Assembly (NCBI GenBank): GCA_019075865.1
Contig: JAGXAN010000002.1
Location: 186,001-250,000 of the forward strand
Direction: 5' to 3'
DNA: 64,000 nucleotides
Origin: Hyphomicrobiales bacterium
Lineage (GTDB): Bacteria > Pseudomonadota > Alphaproteobacteria > Rhizobiales > Beijerinckiaceae
Shown: piece by piece, positions 1 to 8,521 of the stretch
How the letters are laid out: each line of letters begins with the position of its first letter
Numbering within the stretch: the first letter of the stretch is position 1
Translations under genes and position numbers: made by a program
Notes under the pieces: model-generated
Seen by the model: the letters and a program-made list of their open reading frames with translations, nothing else
The model's database searches: none
Told to the model about the DNA's origin: nothing

Positions 1-130
1 GGTGGTGATGGTCGTGCGTATGGTCATGGTCATGGTCATGATGGTGATCATGGCCGTGTGCGGTTGCCAACGCTTTTTCGGGGTCTGTATCGATGATCTT
101 GGCTGTTCCACAGCCGCAAACGCTGCACAT
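1..130 (-). CDS. hypB: HypB N-terminus (cut by window edge)
   Basis: HypB is the nickel-binding GTPase that inserts Ni into the [NiFe]-hydrogenase active site with HypA. Only the first 43 or so codons are present; the gene runs off the left edge. Read on the minus strand the protein opens MCSVCGCGTA, the usual Cys-rich start of HypB (CxxCGC metal site), and then enters a run of alternating His and Asp (HDHHHDHDHDH), the Ni-storing histidine stretch seen in many HypB proteins. It lies 18 bp downstream of hypA in the same direction, so it is the last visible member of the hypC-hupK-hypA-hypB operon. The G domain is outside the window. The identification is secure from motif and position. Confidence 0.9.
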   Translation of the reverse strand, partial: MCSVCGCGTAKIIDTDPEKALATAHGHDHHHDHDHDHTHDHHH

Positions 131-148
131 TGATGGATCTCCATGTAT

Positions 149-490
149 TTAGTTGATCTCTATGTCCTTGATTTTCAGATCATCGCCACCGGTCACCTGC
201 ACTTGGTGGCTGCCGCAGATCGGGCAGGTGCCAAAGCGTTGCGACATGGCAATTTCGGTCGCGCAATCGAGGCACCAGCCGCGCCCGGCCACCCGGCAGA
301 TTTCCAGTTCCGCATCTTGTGCCATGGTGCCCTGCGTCACCGCGGCAAAACAGAAAGTCAGCGCGTCCGGTTCGGCGATGCTGAGTTCGCCAATGTCCAA
401 CCGCAATCGGATGATCCGGCGCGCACCGTTTTGGCGGGCCACTTCCTCCGCAATCTCGACCACGCTTTCGATCAGCGCCATTTCATGCAT
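149..490 (-). CDS. hypA: Hydrogenase nickel chaperone HypA
   Basis: HypA delivers nickel to the hydrogenase large subunit together with HypB. The 113-aa product has full family length. It begins MHE, with His2 in the Ni-binding position, and carries the structural zinc site as two CxxC pairs (Cys73/Cys76 and Cys89/Cys92). The start overlaps the end of hupK by 8 bp, so the two are probably translationally coupled. hypB follows after 18 bp. HypA is also known to help nickel supply to urease in some bacteria, which may matter here because the urease cluster at 52.7-57.2 kb lacks ureE; that link is inference. Confidence 0.95.
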   Translation of the reverse strand: MHEMALIESVVEIAEEVARQNGARRIIRLRLDIGELSIAEPDALTFCFAAVTQGTMAQDAELEICRVAGRGWCLDCATEIAMSQRFGTCPICGSHQVQVTGGDDLKIKDIEIN

Positions 491-1622
491 GGGCGGCCTC
501 GCGCAAGGTTATCTCGAACGCCGTGCAGGGGTCGAAAGTGGCGGCCATGCGGGCAATGGCCGTCGCCCTCTGCGCGCCGGGCGCAAACCGGACATGATGC
601 AGTGCCTCAACGAAGGGGCCTGCCGGGTGAAAATTCCATTCGGTGGGTGCAACAATCGCATAGGCCTTGATGCAGGCATTCGCATCGACGCTGGCCAAAT
701 GATAGAGCCGCCCGCGCGCGCATTCGACAACCCCGAAGCCTTGGCCCGGCCCGGCCTCGCCACCGCTCAAGCTGGTGGACATATCGGCGTCGCCCGTCTT
801 TGCCGCCCCGCGAAGCGTTGCAAGGCAATTGCGCAGGTCGCGCAATCGGGCGAGAAAGCGCCCGGCTTGAAAGCTTGTGCCCGCTAGCTCCCGATCCCAG
901 AGGCGCGCATAAGCGCCAGTCTCGATCCGTCGGCCCTTGAGTGCGGGGCGCGCGGCAAATTCTTCGGGGTCTGCCTGAAGCGCCGCGATCACGGCCTCAT
1001 CATCCACCGCCGTCAGCGCGTCGGGCGGCGAAACCGCAAGAAAAATGTCCTGATCGCATTGCGCCAGCAAGGTGGCAAAGACACTGCCAGGCCAAGGCTC
1101 CGGATGGCTGCCTTCGTTCGGGTCAAGCGTTAGGCCAAGCGCCTGTGCCGCGCCCTGCAACGGATCCAGAGCCGCCAGGATGAGGGCGCGGTTGGCGCTG
1201 CCAAGACCCTCGCCCGCCTTGGTGATGATCGTATTTGTGGCTTGGGCTGCCACATGCAATGGTGCGGCGGCTGCCTCAAGCGCGGTCTGCCGTGCGTCGC
1301 CCCAAGGCCAGAACAACAGGCAGGAGCGCAGAATTTCAAGACTGCGCTCGGCCTGCACGCCGAGGTCGGCCCCCACCATGCTTTCGCGCGGGCGCGCGTT
1401 TCCGAGCGCGTGATCAATGGCCATGCGGGCGGCGGCCATTTGCGCCTGTCCGCATAGCGAGAATAGCTGGCGCACCCGCTGCGGGATTTCGCCGCCGGTC
1501 TTGCCAATGAAATGGCTGGCGAGGCCCGTGTTGCGGCTGGAATAAATGTCAGCCGACCGAATCTGGCCATGCGCCAGCGTCACATCAATTTCGAGTGTTC
1601 CGGGCAGGCTGGCAACATGCAT
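483..1622 (-). CDS. hupK: HupK/HoxV-like hydrogenase maturation protein
   Basis: The 379-aa product resembles HupK, a distant relative of the hydrogenase large subunit that is thought to act as a scaffold in assembling the Ni-Fe-(CN)2CO centre. It opens with a large-subunit-like beta region (GTLEIDVTL ... GQIRSADIYSSR) and continues with segments like those of large subunits (GGEIPQRVRQLFSLCGQAQ), where the first active-site CxxC of a true large subunit is reduced to a single Cys. Near the C-terminus a large-subunit-like stretch (EWNFHPAGPF, then FDPC) is retained. It lies between hypC and hypA in a maturation operon, which matches HupK. A catalytic role is not expected. Confidence 0.82.
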   Translation of the reverse strand: MHVASLPGTLEIDVTLAHGQIRSADIYSSRNTGLASHFIGKTGGEIPQRVRQLFSLCGQAQMAAARMAIDHALGNARPRESMVGADLGVQAERSLEILRSCLLFWPWGDARQTALEAAAAPLHVAAQATNTIITKAGEGLGSANRALILAALDPLQGAAQALGLTLDPNEGSHPEPWPGSVFATLLAQCDQDIFLAVSPPDALTAVDDEAVIAALQADPEEFAARPALKGRRIETGAYARLWDRELAGTSFQAGRFLARLRDLRNCLATLRGAAKTGDADMSTSLSGGEAGPGQGFGVVECARGRLYHLASVDANACIKAYAIVAPTEWNFHPAGPFVEALHHVRFAPGAQRATAIARMAATFDPCTAFEITLREAAHA

Positions 1623-1642
1623 CGGCGGATGACCTCGATCTT

Positions 1643-1915
1643 TCAGTTTTTGGTCGCCTCAAACGACCCGTCGGCCATTGGCTCGGGGGTCCCTGGCGTC
1701 GCCAGAATTTCGTCATACATGGCCCAAGCTTCTGCTGCCTCGGCGGGCGTCAGTTTTTGCAGTGCCTCACCGCGATGAACCATGACGTAATCGCCAATGC
1801 CGATGTCTTCGTGCTGAAGCAGAAACAGGCTGACACGCCGCTCCACGCCACGGGTGCAGCACCGCGCCATGACGCCCTCGCAATGGATAACCTGCATGGG
1901 AATGCCAAGGCACAT
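1643..1915 (-). CDS. hypC: Hydrogenase assembly chaperone HypC/HupF
   Basis: HypC carries the Fe(CN)2CO unit with HypD and delivers it to the apo large subunit. The 90-aa product starts MCLGIPM, the invariant HypC start in which Cys2 binds iron and the large-subunit precursor. The middle (GDYVMVHRGEAL) is the OB-fold motif of the family, and the tail has the usual helix TPAEAAEAWAMYDEIL. It is the first gene of the minus-strand maturation operon, and its start is 58 bp from the FNR/FixK box in the divergent promoter region. The length is normal and I see nothing odd. Confidence 0.95.
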   Translation of the reverse strand: MCLGIPMQVIHCEGVMARCCTRGVERRVSLFLLQHEDIGIGDYVMVHRGEALQKLTPAEAAEAWAMYDEILATPGTPEPMADGSFEATKN

Positions 1916-1972
1916 GAAAAGACTCTCTCAAAGCGTCTGCTTTATTAGTAAACTCAAATATCTTTCGGTGAA

Positions 1973-1986
1973 TTGATTCAGATCAA
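1973..1986. promoter_or_regulatory. FNR/FixK-type anaerobox between the hydrogenase operons
   Basis: TTGAT-TCAG-ATCAA is a perfect match to the TTGAT-N4-ATCAA consensus of FNR, FixK and FnrN, and the dyad extends one more base pair step outward (AATT flanks). Its centre is about 41.5 nt upstream of position 2021, so a class II FixK promoter would start transcripts there, 28 nt before the hupD ATG at 2049. The site also faces hypC, so it could serve both directions. The match is seen; regulation by oxygen is inferred. Confidence 0.8.
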
Positions 1987-2048
1987 TTCATTGCGTCGCA
2001 AAAAAGGCTCTTCTGGCCGCAGTGGTCAATAGAGCAAAGCGGGCAGAT

Positions 2049-2549
2049 ATGCAGGCGGACCTTGCGACACCTTCCACACTCATTCTCGGCATTGGCAATA
2101 TTCTGCTTACCGATGACGGGATCGGCATTCACGTTATCCATGCCTTGCAGGCGATGGCGCGCGATGGTGGGATGCCGTTTGCGGTGAGCTTGCGCGATGG
2201 TGGCACCATTGGGCTCGCCCTGCTTTCCGAAATCGAGGACTGCGGCGCCATGATTGCGCTGGATGCCATGGAGCTTGGCGCGCCACCGGGCACCGTGCGC
2301 AGTTTTGAGGGGGCGGCGATGGACGCGCAGCTTGGCGGCAACAAGAGCACCGCCCATGAAGTGGCACTGGCTGACTTGATGACGGCCGCGCAATTGGCGG
2401 GCTATGCGCCAGCGCGCCGGGCCTTGATCGGCATTCAGCCAGGGTCAACCCAATGGGGGCTCACGCCAACAGACGCCGTTTCGCAAGCGGTGCCTCTGGC
2501 TTGTGACATTGTTGTATCCCTGATGGGCCGATGGAGCCATATACCATGA
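2049..2549 (+). CDS. hupD: [NiFe]-hydrogenase maturation endopeptidase
   Basis: This protease removes the C-terminal peptide of the large subunit once nickel is in place. The 166-aa product has the family opening LILGIGNILLTDDGIG (an Asp in the first Ni-sensing position, where many homologues have Glu), a central LDAMELG with the second acidic ligand, and an AHE segment with the His ligand before a hydrophobic helix. The open frame extends up to a GTG at 2022, but that codon coincides with the expected transcript start of the FixK-type promoter, so the ATG at 2049 is preferred. The stop overlaps the next start as ATGA. The substrate is the large subunit at 4710-6455, which has a 15-residue tail after its last active-site His. 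Confidence 0.9.
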   Translation: MQADLATPSTLILGIGNILLTDDGIGIHVIHALQAMARDGGMPFAVSLRDGGTIGLALLSEIEDCGAMIALDAMELGAPPGTVRSFEGAAMDAQLGGNKSTAHEVALADLMTAAQLAGYAPARRALIGIQPGSTQWGLTPTDAVSQAVPLACDIVVSLMGRWSHIP

Positions 2550-2971
2550 GCCATGAGACGGGTTTGCCCCAAACTCCCGGCCTTGTGCAAAGCCTGCTGC
2601 GCGAAATCGCGCAAGCGCTCGCGGCATTGGCGCAAACCGGCCTCGGCTCCACCGTTGATCTTTTGAGTCTGCCGATGAGCCCGGATGACCGCGAAGCGCT
2701 GGCGGCACATTTGGGGCAGGGCGAAGTTGATTTCACGCTGGAAATTGCCGGGGCCACCCGTGTTCGGGAAACCGCCTATGCAGGCGTGTGGTGGATAGCC
2801 CACATGGGGGCAGGGGGCCGCGTGGCCGCTGAGCGGCTGGAAATCACGCCCGTTCCTGAAATCATGGTGACGCACCGCGATGAGATCGTCGCGGCCAGCC
2901 GCCGCCTGCGGGATCAACTGGCCGATGCCACATCAGGACAAACCGAAAAGGACGCCATCCATGCCGGATAA
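2546..2971 (+). CDS. Short HupH/HyaF-like hydrogenase accessory protein
   Basis: The 141-aa product matches only the C-terminal domain of HupH/HyaF, proteins needed for small-subunit maturation. The recognisable part is the stretch around RETAYAGVWWIAHMG followed by ERLEITPVPEIM, typical of that domain. Full HupH proteins are about twice as long, and the N-terminal domain is absent here with no trace upstream, since the preceding gene is intact. The start at 2546 overlaps the hupD stop by ATGA, and the end overlaps the small-subunit start by about 10 bp, so the three genes are tightly coupled. The exact function is not established for this short form. Confidence 0.75.
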   Translation: MSHETGLPQTPGLVQSLLREIAQALAALAQTGLGSTVDLLSLPMSPDDREALAAHLGQGEVDFTLEIAGATRVRETAYAGVWWIAHMGAGGRVAAERLEITPVPEIMVTHRDEIVAASRRLRDQLADATSGQTEKDAIHAG

Positions 2972-4022
2972 CGCAACCATTGGCGAATTGCTGGCGCGGC
3001 AAGGAATATCCCGTCGCGCCTTGCTGAAATACGCGACCTATCTTGCCAGCATCATGGCCCTGCCACCGGCAGCCTCGGTGGCGATGGCTGATGCCTTGGC
3101 CAAAAGCCACCGTCAATCGGTGATATGGCTGTCGTTTCAGGAATGCACCGGCTGCACGGAATCGCTGACGCGCTCCTTCAGCCCCAATCTTGAGGACATT
3201 ATCTTCAACCTGATTTCGCTGGATTATCACGAGACGCTGCAGGCAGCCTCCGGCGAAGCGGCGGAAGCGGCGCGCCTGAGCGCCATGAAAGCCAACAAGG
3301 GCAAATATGTCGTTGTGGTCGACGGTTCGGTTTCCACCCTTGACGGTGGCATTTATTCCACCAATGCCGGCAAAACCAACCTTCAGGTGCTGAAAGAGAC
3401 CGCTGAAGACGCGCTTGCCATCATTTCGGTTGGCACCTGCGCGGCATTTGGCGGCATTCCCCATGCCCGCCCCAATCCCACCGGCGCGGTTGCCGTGTCT
3501 GATATTATCACCAACAAGCCGATCATCAATATTTCAGGCTGTCCGCCGATCCCCGAAGCGATTGCCGGCACCATCGCCTATCTGGTGACTTTGGGGAAAA
3601 TTCCGGAGCTGGATCACCTCGGTCGCCCAAAATCCTTCTTTGGCGAATCGATCCATGACCGCTGCTATCGTCGTCCCTTCTATGACAAGGGCCTGTTTGC
3701 CAAGAGCTTTGATGACGAAGGTGCGCGCAACGGCTGGTGCCTTTATGAGGTCGGCTGCAAAGGCCCGGTCACCTATAATGCCTGCGCTACCGTGAAGTGG
3801 AATGGCGGGGTTTCCTTCCCGATCCAGTCCGGGCATGGCTGCCTTGGCTGCTCGGAACCCAATTTCTGGGACAAGGGCGGCTTTTACAAACCACTGCCCG
3901 CCAGCACGGGCGAGAACGGCACCATTGTTGCCGGCGCGCTGGTCGCCGGTGCCGCTGTCGGCGCGGCCAGCGCAGCCCTGTCGCGCAGCCGCAAAAATGC
4001 AGCAAAGGAAAAGCAGCCATGA
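2961..4022 (+). CDS. hynS: [NiFe]-hydrogenase small subunit, Tat-exported, Isp type
   Basis: This is the electron-transfer subunit carrying three Fe-S clusters. From the ATG at 2961 it is 353 aa, with a twin-arginine signal (ISRRALLKY, Arg19-Arg20) and a hydrophobic h-region, so the folded dimer is exported by Tat. The proximal cluster motif is ECTGCTES, and later VGTCAAFGG; both positions that carry extra Cys in O2-tolerant membrane-bound hydrogenases are Gly here, so it should be the ordinary O2-sensitive 4Cys type. Distal and medial sites are visible (SIHDRC, GHGCLGCSEPNFWD). The C-terminus has an Ala/Gly-rich hydrophobic helix that anchors it to the membrane. In-frame ATGs at 2880 and 2925 would precede the Tat signal awkwardly. 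The stop overlaps isp1 by ATGA. Confidence 0.92.
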   Translation: MPDNATIGELLARQGISRRALLKYATYLASIMALPPAASVAMADALAKSHRQSVIWLSFQECTGCTESLTRSFSPNLEDIIFNLISLDYHETLQAASGEAAEAARLSAMKANKGKYVVVVDGSVSTLDGGIYSTNAGKTNLQVLKETAEDALAIISVGTCAAFGGIPHARPNPTGAVAVSDIITNKPIINISGCPPIPEAIAGTIAYLVTLGKIPELDHLGRPKSFFGESIHDRCYRRPFYDKGLFAKSFDDEGARNGWCLYEVGCKGPVTYNACATVKWNGGVSFPIQSGHGCLGCSEPNFWDKGGFYKPLPASTGENGTIVAGALVAGAAVGAASAALSRSRKNAAKEKQP

Positions 4023-4678
4023 CCTTGCTCGATTTTGCCCGTGGCCCGGCCCTCAGCTTTGCCTATGCGGTCTTTGTGTTTGGCGTGGCCTGGCGACTGG
4101 TGTCGCTGCTGTTGCTGCCGCGCAACAAGGAATTGTCGCAGGCCAAGCCTGGCGCGCCATCAGTCTTTTCAGCCGCCGTTTTGGGCTTTGTGCGCCACTT
4201 GTGGCCGCAGAAGGCCTATCTGCGCGGCACGCTTTTCGCCACGCTGAACGGCTATGTCTTCCATCTGGGTCTTGCGATCATCGTTTTCGGGCTGGCGCAG
4301 CACATACTGGTGTTTCAGAGCTTGTTCGGCATCAATTGGCCGAATTTGCCGAGCAGCCTCATTTCGGTGGCCGCCGTCGTCACTTTGGCTTCATTGGTCG
4401 TCGCGCTGGTGCGGCGGCTGACCAGCCCTGTGCTGCGGCTGATCTCGACGGGCAATGATTATATCGCCTGGTTCGTCACGACCCTTCCGGTCATCACTGG
4501 ACTGCTGGCGGTGAGTCACCTGGGTGCACCCTATGAGACGCTGCTGGCCATCCATATTCTGAGCATCGCCCTGCTGCTGATCGTCTTCCCGTTTGGCAAG
4601 CTGATGCACGCGTTTCTGGTGTTTCTCACCCGAACCGGAACCGGGATTTTTTATGCGCGGCGCGGTGCCGAGATTTAA
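4019..4678 (+). CDS. isp1: Isp1, cytochrome b-type membrane subunit of the hydrogenase
   Basis: This 219-aa protein has five or so hydrophobic segments and resembles NarI/DsrM-like b-type cytochromes. Isp1 proteins anchor Isp-type hydrogenases and pass electrons between the periplasmic dimer and Isp2 or quinone. His residues that could hold haem lie in or next to membrane segments (VRHLWPQ near residue 60, YVFHLGL near 80, LAIHILS near 180, KLMHAF near 195). The ATG at 4019 overlaps the small-subunit stop, which decides the start; a longer frame to 3797 is only shadow reading of hynS. Its place directly behind the small subunit is characteristic of the Isp class (group 1e). Confidence 0.85.
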   Translation: MTLLDFARGPALSFAYAVFVFGVAWRLVSLLLLPRNKELSQAKPGAPSVFSAAVLGFVRHLWPQKAYLRGTLFATLNGYVFHLGLAIIVFGLAQHILVFQSLFGINWPNLPSSLISVAAVVTLASLVVALVRRLTSPVLRLISTGNDYIAWFVTTLPVITGLLAVSHLGAPYETLLAIHILSIALLLIVFPFGKLMHAFLVFLTRTGTGIFYARRGAEI

Positions 4679-4709
4679 GCCTGCTGCCGTTTGACGAAAG
4701 GTCACTGCC

Positions 4710-6455
4710 ATGAACCAGCGTATCGTTGTGGACCCCATCACCCGTATCGAGGGGCATTTGCGAATCGAGGCCGAAGTCGGCAACGACGGCACCATAACGC
4801 AGGCCTATTCTTCCGGCACAATGGTGCGCGGCATTGAATTGATCCTGAAAGACCGCGATCCGCGTGAAGCTTGGGCCTTTGCCCAGCGCATCTGCGGCGT
4901 ATGCACGCTGGTGCATGGCATTGCTTCGGTGCGGGCGGTGGAAAACGCGTTGGGCTATACCATTCCCGCCAATGCACAACTGATCCGCAATCTGATGATC
5001 TCGGCGCAATTCGTGCATGATCACGTCATGCATTTTTATCATCTGCACGCGCTTGATTGGGTCGATGTGGTTTCGGCATTGAAGGCGGACCCGGCGGCGA
5101 CTTCGCAACTGGCGCAGTCGATCTCCGCCTATCCCATCTCCAGCCCCGGCTATTTTGCCGATGTGCAGAAGAAGCTAAAAAACTTCGTCGAGGCCGGCCA
5201 ATTGGGCATTTTCGCCAATGGCTACTGGGGCCATCCCGAATACAAGCTGCCGCCGGAAGCCAATTTGATGGCTTTTGCGCATTATCTGGAGGCTTTGGCC
5301 TGGCAGCGCGAAGTGGTGCAACTCCATGCGATATTTGGCGGCAAGAATCCGCATCCGAATTTTCTGGTGGGCGGCGCGCCGTCGCCAATCAGCATAGATA
5401 CGGTGGGGGCGGGCGGTGCCGGTGCCACCGCGCTCAACATGGTAGGGCTTGAGATTGTCGGGCGCATCATCGCCCGCATGAAAGCCTTTGTCGAACAGGT
5501 CTATCTGCCCGATACACTGGCCATCGCTTCCTTTTACAAGGATTGGTTTGCGCGGGGCGAGGGTGTCGGCAATTTCATGACCTTCGGTGATTTTCCGGCC
5601 AAGGGCATGGATGACCCGGCAAGCTGGTTGATCCCGGCAGGGGCGATCCTCAACCGCGACCTGACCAAAATCCACCCCGTCGATCTCACCAACCCTGACG
5701 AAATCAAGGAATTTGTGGCCCATTCCTACTATGATTACAAAGACGGCAAAAAAGAGGGCCTGCATCCCTATGCCGGGCAGACCAACCTGCACTATAGCGG
5801 CCCGACGCCGCCCTTCACGCAGCTTAATGTCGAGGACAGCTATTCTTGGCTGAAATCACCGCGCTGGAAGGGCAATGTGATGGAAGTTGGCCCGCTCGCT
5901 CGCGTGCTGATGCTCTACGCCAGCGGCCACAAGCCCACGCAGGATCTGGCGAATTTCGCTCTCAAAAAGCTCGATCTGCCGCTCACGGCCCTGTATTCCA
6001 CCATGGGGCGCACAGCGGCCCGCACGCTGGAAAGCAAGATCATCGTGGATCAGATGCAGAGCTGGTATGACACCCTCATTGCCAACATCAAGGCGGGTGA
6101 CCTGGCCGTGCATAACAATGCCCGCTGGGACCCCTCAACCTGGCCCAAACGTGCCCAAGGGGTTGGTTTCATGGAGGCCCCGCGCGGCGCGCTCGGCCAT
6201 TGGGTGGTAATCGCCAACGGCAAAATTGAGAATTATCAGGCGGTGGTGCCCTCAACCTGGAACGCCGGGCCGCGCGACAGCGAGGGACGCCCCGGACCCT
6301 ATGAGGCGGCCTTGATGGATCGGCACACCCTGCATGATCCCAAACAGCCTTTGGAGATTCAGCGCACGATCCACAGTTTCGACCCCTGCATCGCCTGCGC
6401 GGTGCATTTGGTTGACCCGGCCGGTGAAGAGCTGATGCAGATCGAGATCAGTTGA
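4710..6455 (+). CDS. hynL: [NiFe]-hydrogenase large subunit
   Basis: This is the catalytic subunit that splits or forms H2. The 581-aa product has the N-terminal DPITRIEGHLRIE signature, the first active-site motif RICGVC (Cys62, Cys65) and the C-terminal motif DPCIACAVH (Cys560, Cys563, His566), so all four Ni-Fe cysteine ligands are present. Fifteen residues follow His566 and should be removed by HupD after nickel insertion. It sits between isp1 and isp2, 31 bp after isp1. It has no signal peptide of its own and would travel through Tat with the small subunit. Family length and motifs are complete. Confidence 0.96.
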   Translation: MNQRIVVDPITRIEGHLRIEAEVGNDGTITQAYSSGTMVRGIELILKDRDPREAWAFAQRICGVCTLVHGIASVRAVENALGYTIPANAQLIRNLMISAQFVHDHVMHFYHLHALDWVDVVSALKADPAATSQLAQSISAYPISSPGYFADVQKKLKNFVEAGQLGIFANGYWGHPEYKLPPEANLMAFAHYLEALAWQREVVQLHAIFGGKNPHPNFLVGGAPSPISIDTVGAGGAGATALNMVGLEIVGRIIARMKAFVEQVYLPDTLAIASFYKDWFARGEGVGNFMTFGDFPAKGMDDPASWLIPAGAILNRDLTKIHPVDLTNPDEIKEFVAHSYYDYKDGKKEGLHPYAGQTNLHYSGPTPPFTQLNVEDSYSWLKSPRWKGNVMEVGPLARVLMLYASGHKPTQDLANFALKKLDLPLTALYSTMGRTAARTLESKIIVDQMQSWYDTLIANIKAGDLAVHNNARWDPSTWPKRAQGVGFMEAPRGALGHWVVIANGKIENYQAVVPSTWNAGPRDSEGRPGPYEAALMDRHTLHDPKQPLEIQRTIHSFDPCIACAVHLVDPAGEELMQIEIS

Positions 6456-6488
6456 GACAATTGTTATTTCCACGCTGAGGGTGAACCC

Positions 6489-7763
6489 ATGACCGTCCCC
6501 ATTGATGTCAAAGCCGCGACACGAACGTTTCTGGCGCATGTCGAAGAACATCTGGTCACCTATCTGGAGGCTTGCGTCCATTGCGGTCAATGCGCCGATG
6601 CCTGCCATTTTCACGAGGCTTCGGGTGATCCAAGACACACCCCCGCCTACAAACTGTTCCCGATTGCCAAAGCCTATCGCGCGCAAAAATGGCCACTCTC
6701 ATGGCTGGGTCTGGGGCCAGCGATCACCGAGCGTGACTTGAAAGAATGGGAAGAACTGCTGTTTGACACCTGCACGCTGTGCGGGCGCTGCACCACCATT
6801 TGCCCGATGGGCATCGACATTGCTTCCATTGTCGGCACGGCGCGGCAGGCCTTCGTCAAGGCGGGGCTGGGCCCCACCGATTTGCTCGCCGCCGCTGATA
6901 GCTCGCGCGACCACGGCAGCCCGCTCGGTGTCACCGCCGAAAAGCTGAAGGATCGCCTGGAATGGCTGGCGGACGAGCACGAGATCAACATACCGCTCGA
7001 CAAGGACAAAGCCGATATTCTGCTGACGGTCTCCTCGATCGAGCTGATGAAATATCCAGATTCGGTCGTGTCGATGGCCAAAGTGCTCAACCATGCTGGT
7101 GTGAACTGGACCCTGAGCAGCAAAGGCTATGAGGCGACCAATTTTGGCTATCTCGCCGGCAAGGCGGATATTGCCAAATTGATGGTTGAGCGGATTGTGG
7201 ACGCCGCGAAATTGGTGGGTGCCAAAACCGTCGTCATCCCCGAATGTGGTCACGCCTATTCGGCGCTGCGTTGGTCGGCGGCCAATATGCTGGGCTATCC
7301 GTTGCCGTTTACGGTGCTGCACATCTCCGAATATATGGCTCAGTTGAAGCGGGAGGGTAAGCTGAAGCTGGCTCCCTTCACGCAATCCATTACCTACCAT
7401 GATCCCTGTCAGGTTTCGCGACGCGGCGGCGCGACCGCCGATGCGCGCTATCTCCTGCAGGATTTTGCCACTGATTTTCGTGAAATGACCCCGACCGGCA
7501 ATCTGAACTGGTGTTGCGGGGGCGGCGGCGGCGTGCAGGCCATCAGCCGGGCCGCCGACCTGCGCTACAAAGTGTTCAAGATCAAGATGGATCAGGTTGA
7601 GAAAACCGGGGCCAAGACCCTGATTTCCGCCTGCTCCAATTGCCGCCTGACCATGGACGAAAGCAAGGCGCACTGGAAATGGGAAGGCGGGCTTGGCAGC
7701 CTTGTCGAGATCATCGCCGACAATCTCGTCGAGGCGCCTCCTTCAGCGGGCAACGGCGTGTAG
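6489..7763 (+). CDS. isp2: Isp2, HdrD/GlpC-like iron-sulfur subunit of the hydrogenase
   Basis: This 424-aa cytoplasmic Fe-S protein is related to HdrD, DsrK and GlpC. Two [4Fe-4S] ferredoxin motifs are near the N-terminus (Cys29-32-35-39 and Cys95-98-101-105). Two CCG-type domains follow: one with DPCQVSRRGG and NWCCGGGGG, the other reduced to SACSNC near the C-terminus. In Isp-type hydrogenases Isp2 is thought to exchange electrons with a cytoplasmic thiol/disulfide or other carrier through Isp1. The described order in Thiocapsa is hynS-isp1-isp2-hynL; here hynL comes before isp2. It closes the plus-strand hydrogenase operon; a convergent gene follows after about 37 bp. Confidence 0.88.
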   Translation: MTVPIDVKAATRTFLAHVEEHLVTYLEACVHCGQCADACHFHEASGDPRHTPAYKLFPIAKAYRAQKWPLSWLGLGPAITERDLKEWEELLFDTCTLCGRCTTICPMGIDIASIVGTARQAFVKAGLGPTDLLAAADSSRDHGSPLGVTAEKLKDRLEWLADEHEINIPLDKDKADILLTVSSIELMKYPDSVVSMAKVLNHAGVNWTLSSKGYEATNFGYLAGKADIAKLMVERIVDAAKLVGAKTVVIPECGHAYSALRWSAANMLGYPLPFTVLHISEYMAQLKREGKLKLAPFTQSITYHDPCQVSRRGGATADARYLLQDFATDFREMTPTGNLNWCCGGGGGVQAISRAADLRYKVFKIKMDQVEKTGAKTLISACSNCRLTMDESKAHWKWEGGLGSLVEIIADNLVEAPPSAGNGV

Positions 7764-7799
7764 ACAGATAGCGATGCTAAACATGGATGCTGGTGGTTG

Positions 7800-8420
7800 T
7801 CAGTTGTCCGCCCGTGTCGCCCCAGCGGCGTTTGCCTGCGGCAAAATGTTCAGCCAGCGGCAGAAAAAGAATAGCTTGCGGCCCATTAAGCTGAGGCCCC
7901 CCATTATGGCCAGACTGACGCCGCCAAGCAGCGCACGCCATGCCAACGCCTGTTCAAGCGGCAGAACGGCCCCAAGCCACAAATAAAGCGCGGCTTTCAG
8001 AAAGAAATAGGCGGCCCAAAACAGGGTGAATAGCTTGAAGAAATATTTGACATCTGGTCGCTCAGGAAAGCTGCCGCGCTTTTCAGCCAATTCTTCAATC
8101 AATGATTTTTTACCGCGCGCGCCCGCCACAAAAAACAGGCCGGTCGCAATGTTGGTAATCACAGCCTCATATTTGAGCATGAAGGGGGTGGCCGCATAAA
8201 GATCAATGGCGCCAAAAACCAGCGTCATGCAACTCACCATCACATAGAGCCGCGTCACCGCAAGTTTGCGCCATATGCGATAAAGTGCATCGAGCAGAAT
8301 GAAAGCGATCGTTGCGGCAATCGCCGGTTTTAGTCCGAAACTGTAAAGCCCCACCCAAAAGACGATAATCGCGCCAAATTCCATGGTCACAAAGCGCAAG
8401 AATCCAATGATTTTTACCAT
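7800..8420 (-). CDS. YciB/IspZ-like inner-membrane protein
   Basis: The 206-aa product has about six hydrophobic segments and resembles the YciB (intracellular septation protein A) family: a basic N-terminus, a central loop with GARGKKSLIEELAEK, and a FFKLFTLFWAAYFFLKAALYLW helix like the FF-x-x-W-x-FF signature of that family. The family is involved in cell envelope and septum integrity, with a poorly defined biochemical role. It is convergent with isp2 and co-directional with the ClC gene upstream. Family membership is likely but not certain; another polytopic protein family is possible. Confidence 0.55.
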   Translation of the reverse strand: MVKIIGFLRFVTMEFGAIIVFWVGLYSFGLKPAIAATIAFILLDALYRIWRKLAVTRLYVMVSCMTLVFGAIDLYAATPFMLKYEAVITNIATGLFFVAGARGKKSLIEELAEKRGSFPERPDVKYFFKLFTLFWAAYFFLKAALYLWLGAVLPLEQALAWRALLGGVSLAIMGGLSLMGRKLFFFCRWLNILPQANAAGATRADN

Positions 8421-8521
8421 GAACCAGCCTCTTGGAAAAAGCGCCGCCGCGCAGGATATGATGCGCGGTTTCGTGCCACACCGATCGATAATCAGTCAAT
8501 TGACGCAATCGCTCCCGGCTT

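Noticed and set aside
2961-4022. O2-tolerant membrane-bound hydrogenase
   Set aside because: The two extra Cys of the six-Cys proximal cluster are Gly in the small subunit (ECTGC and CAAFGG).
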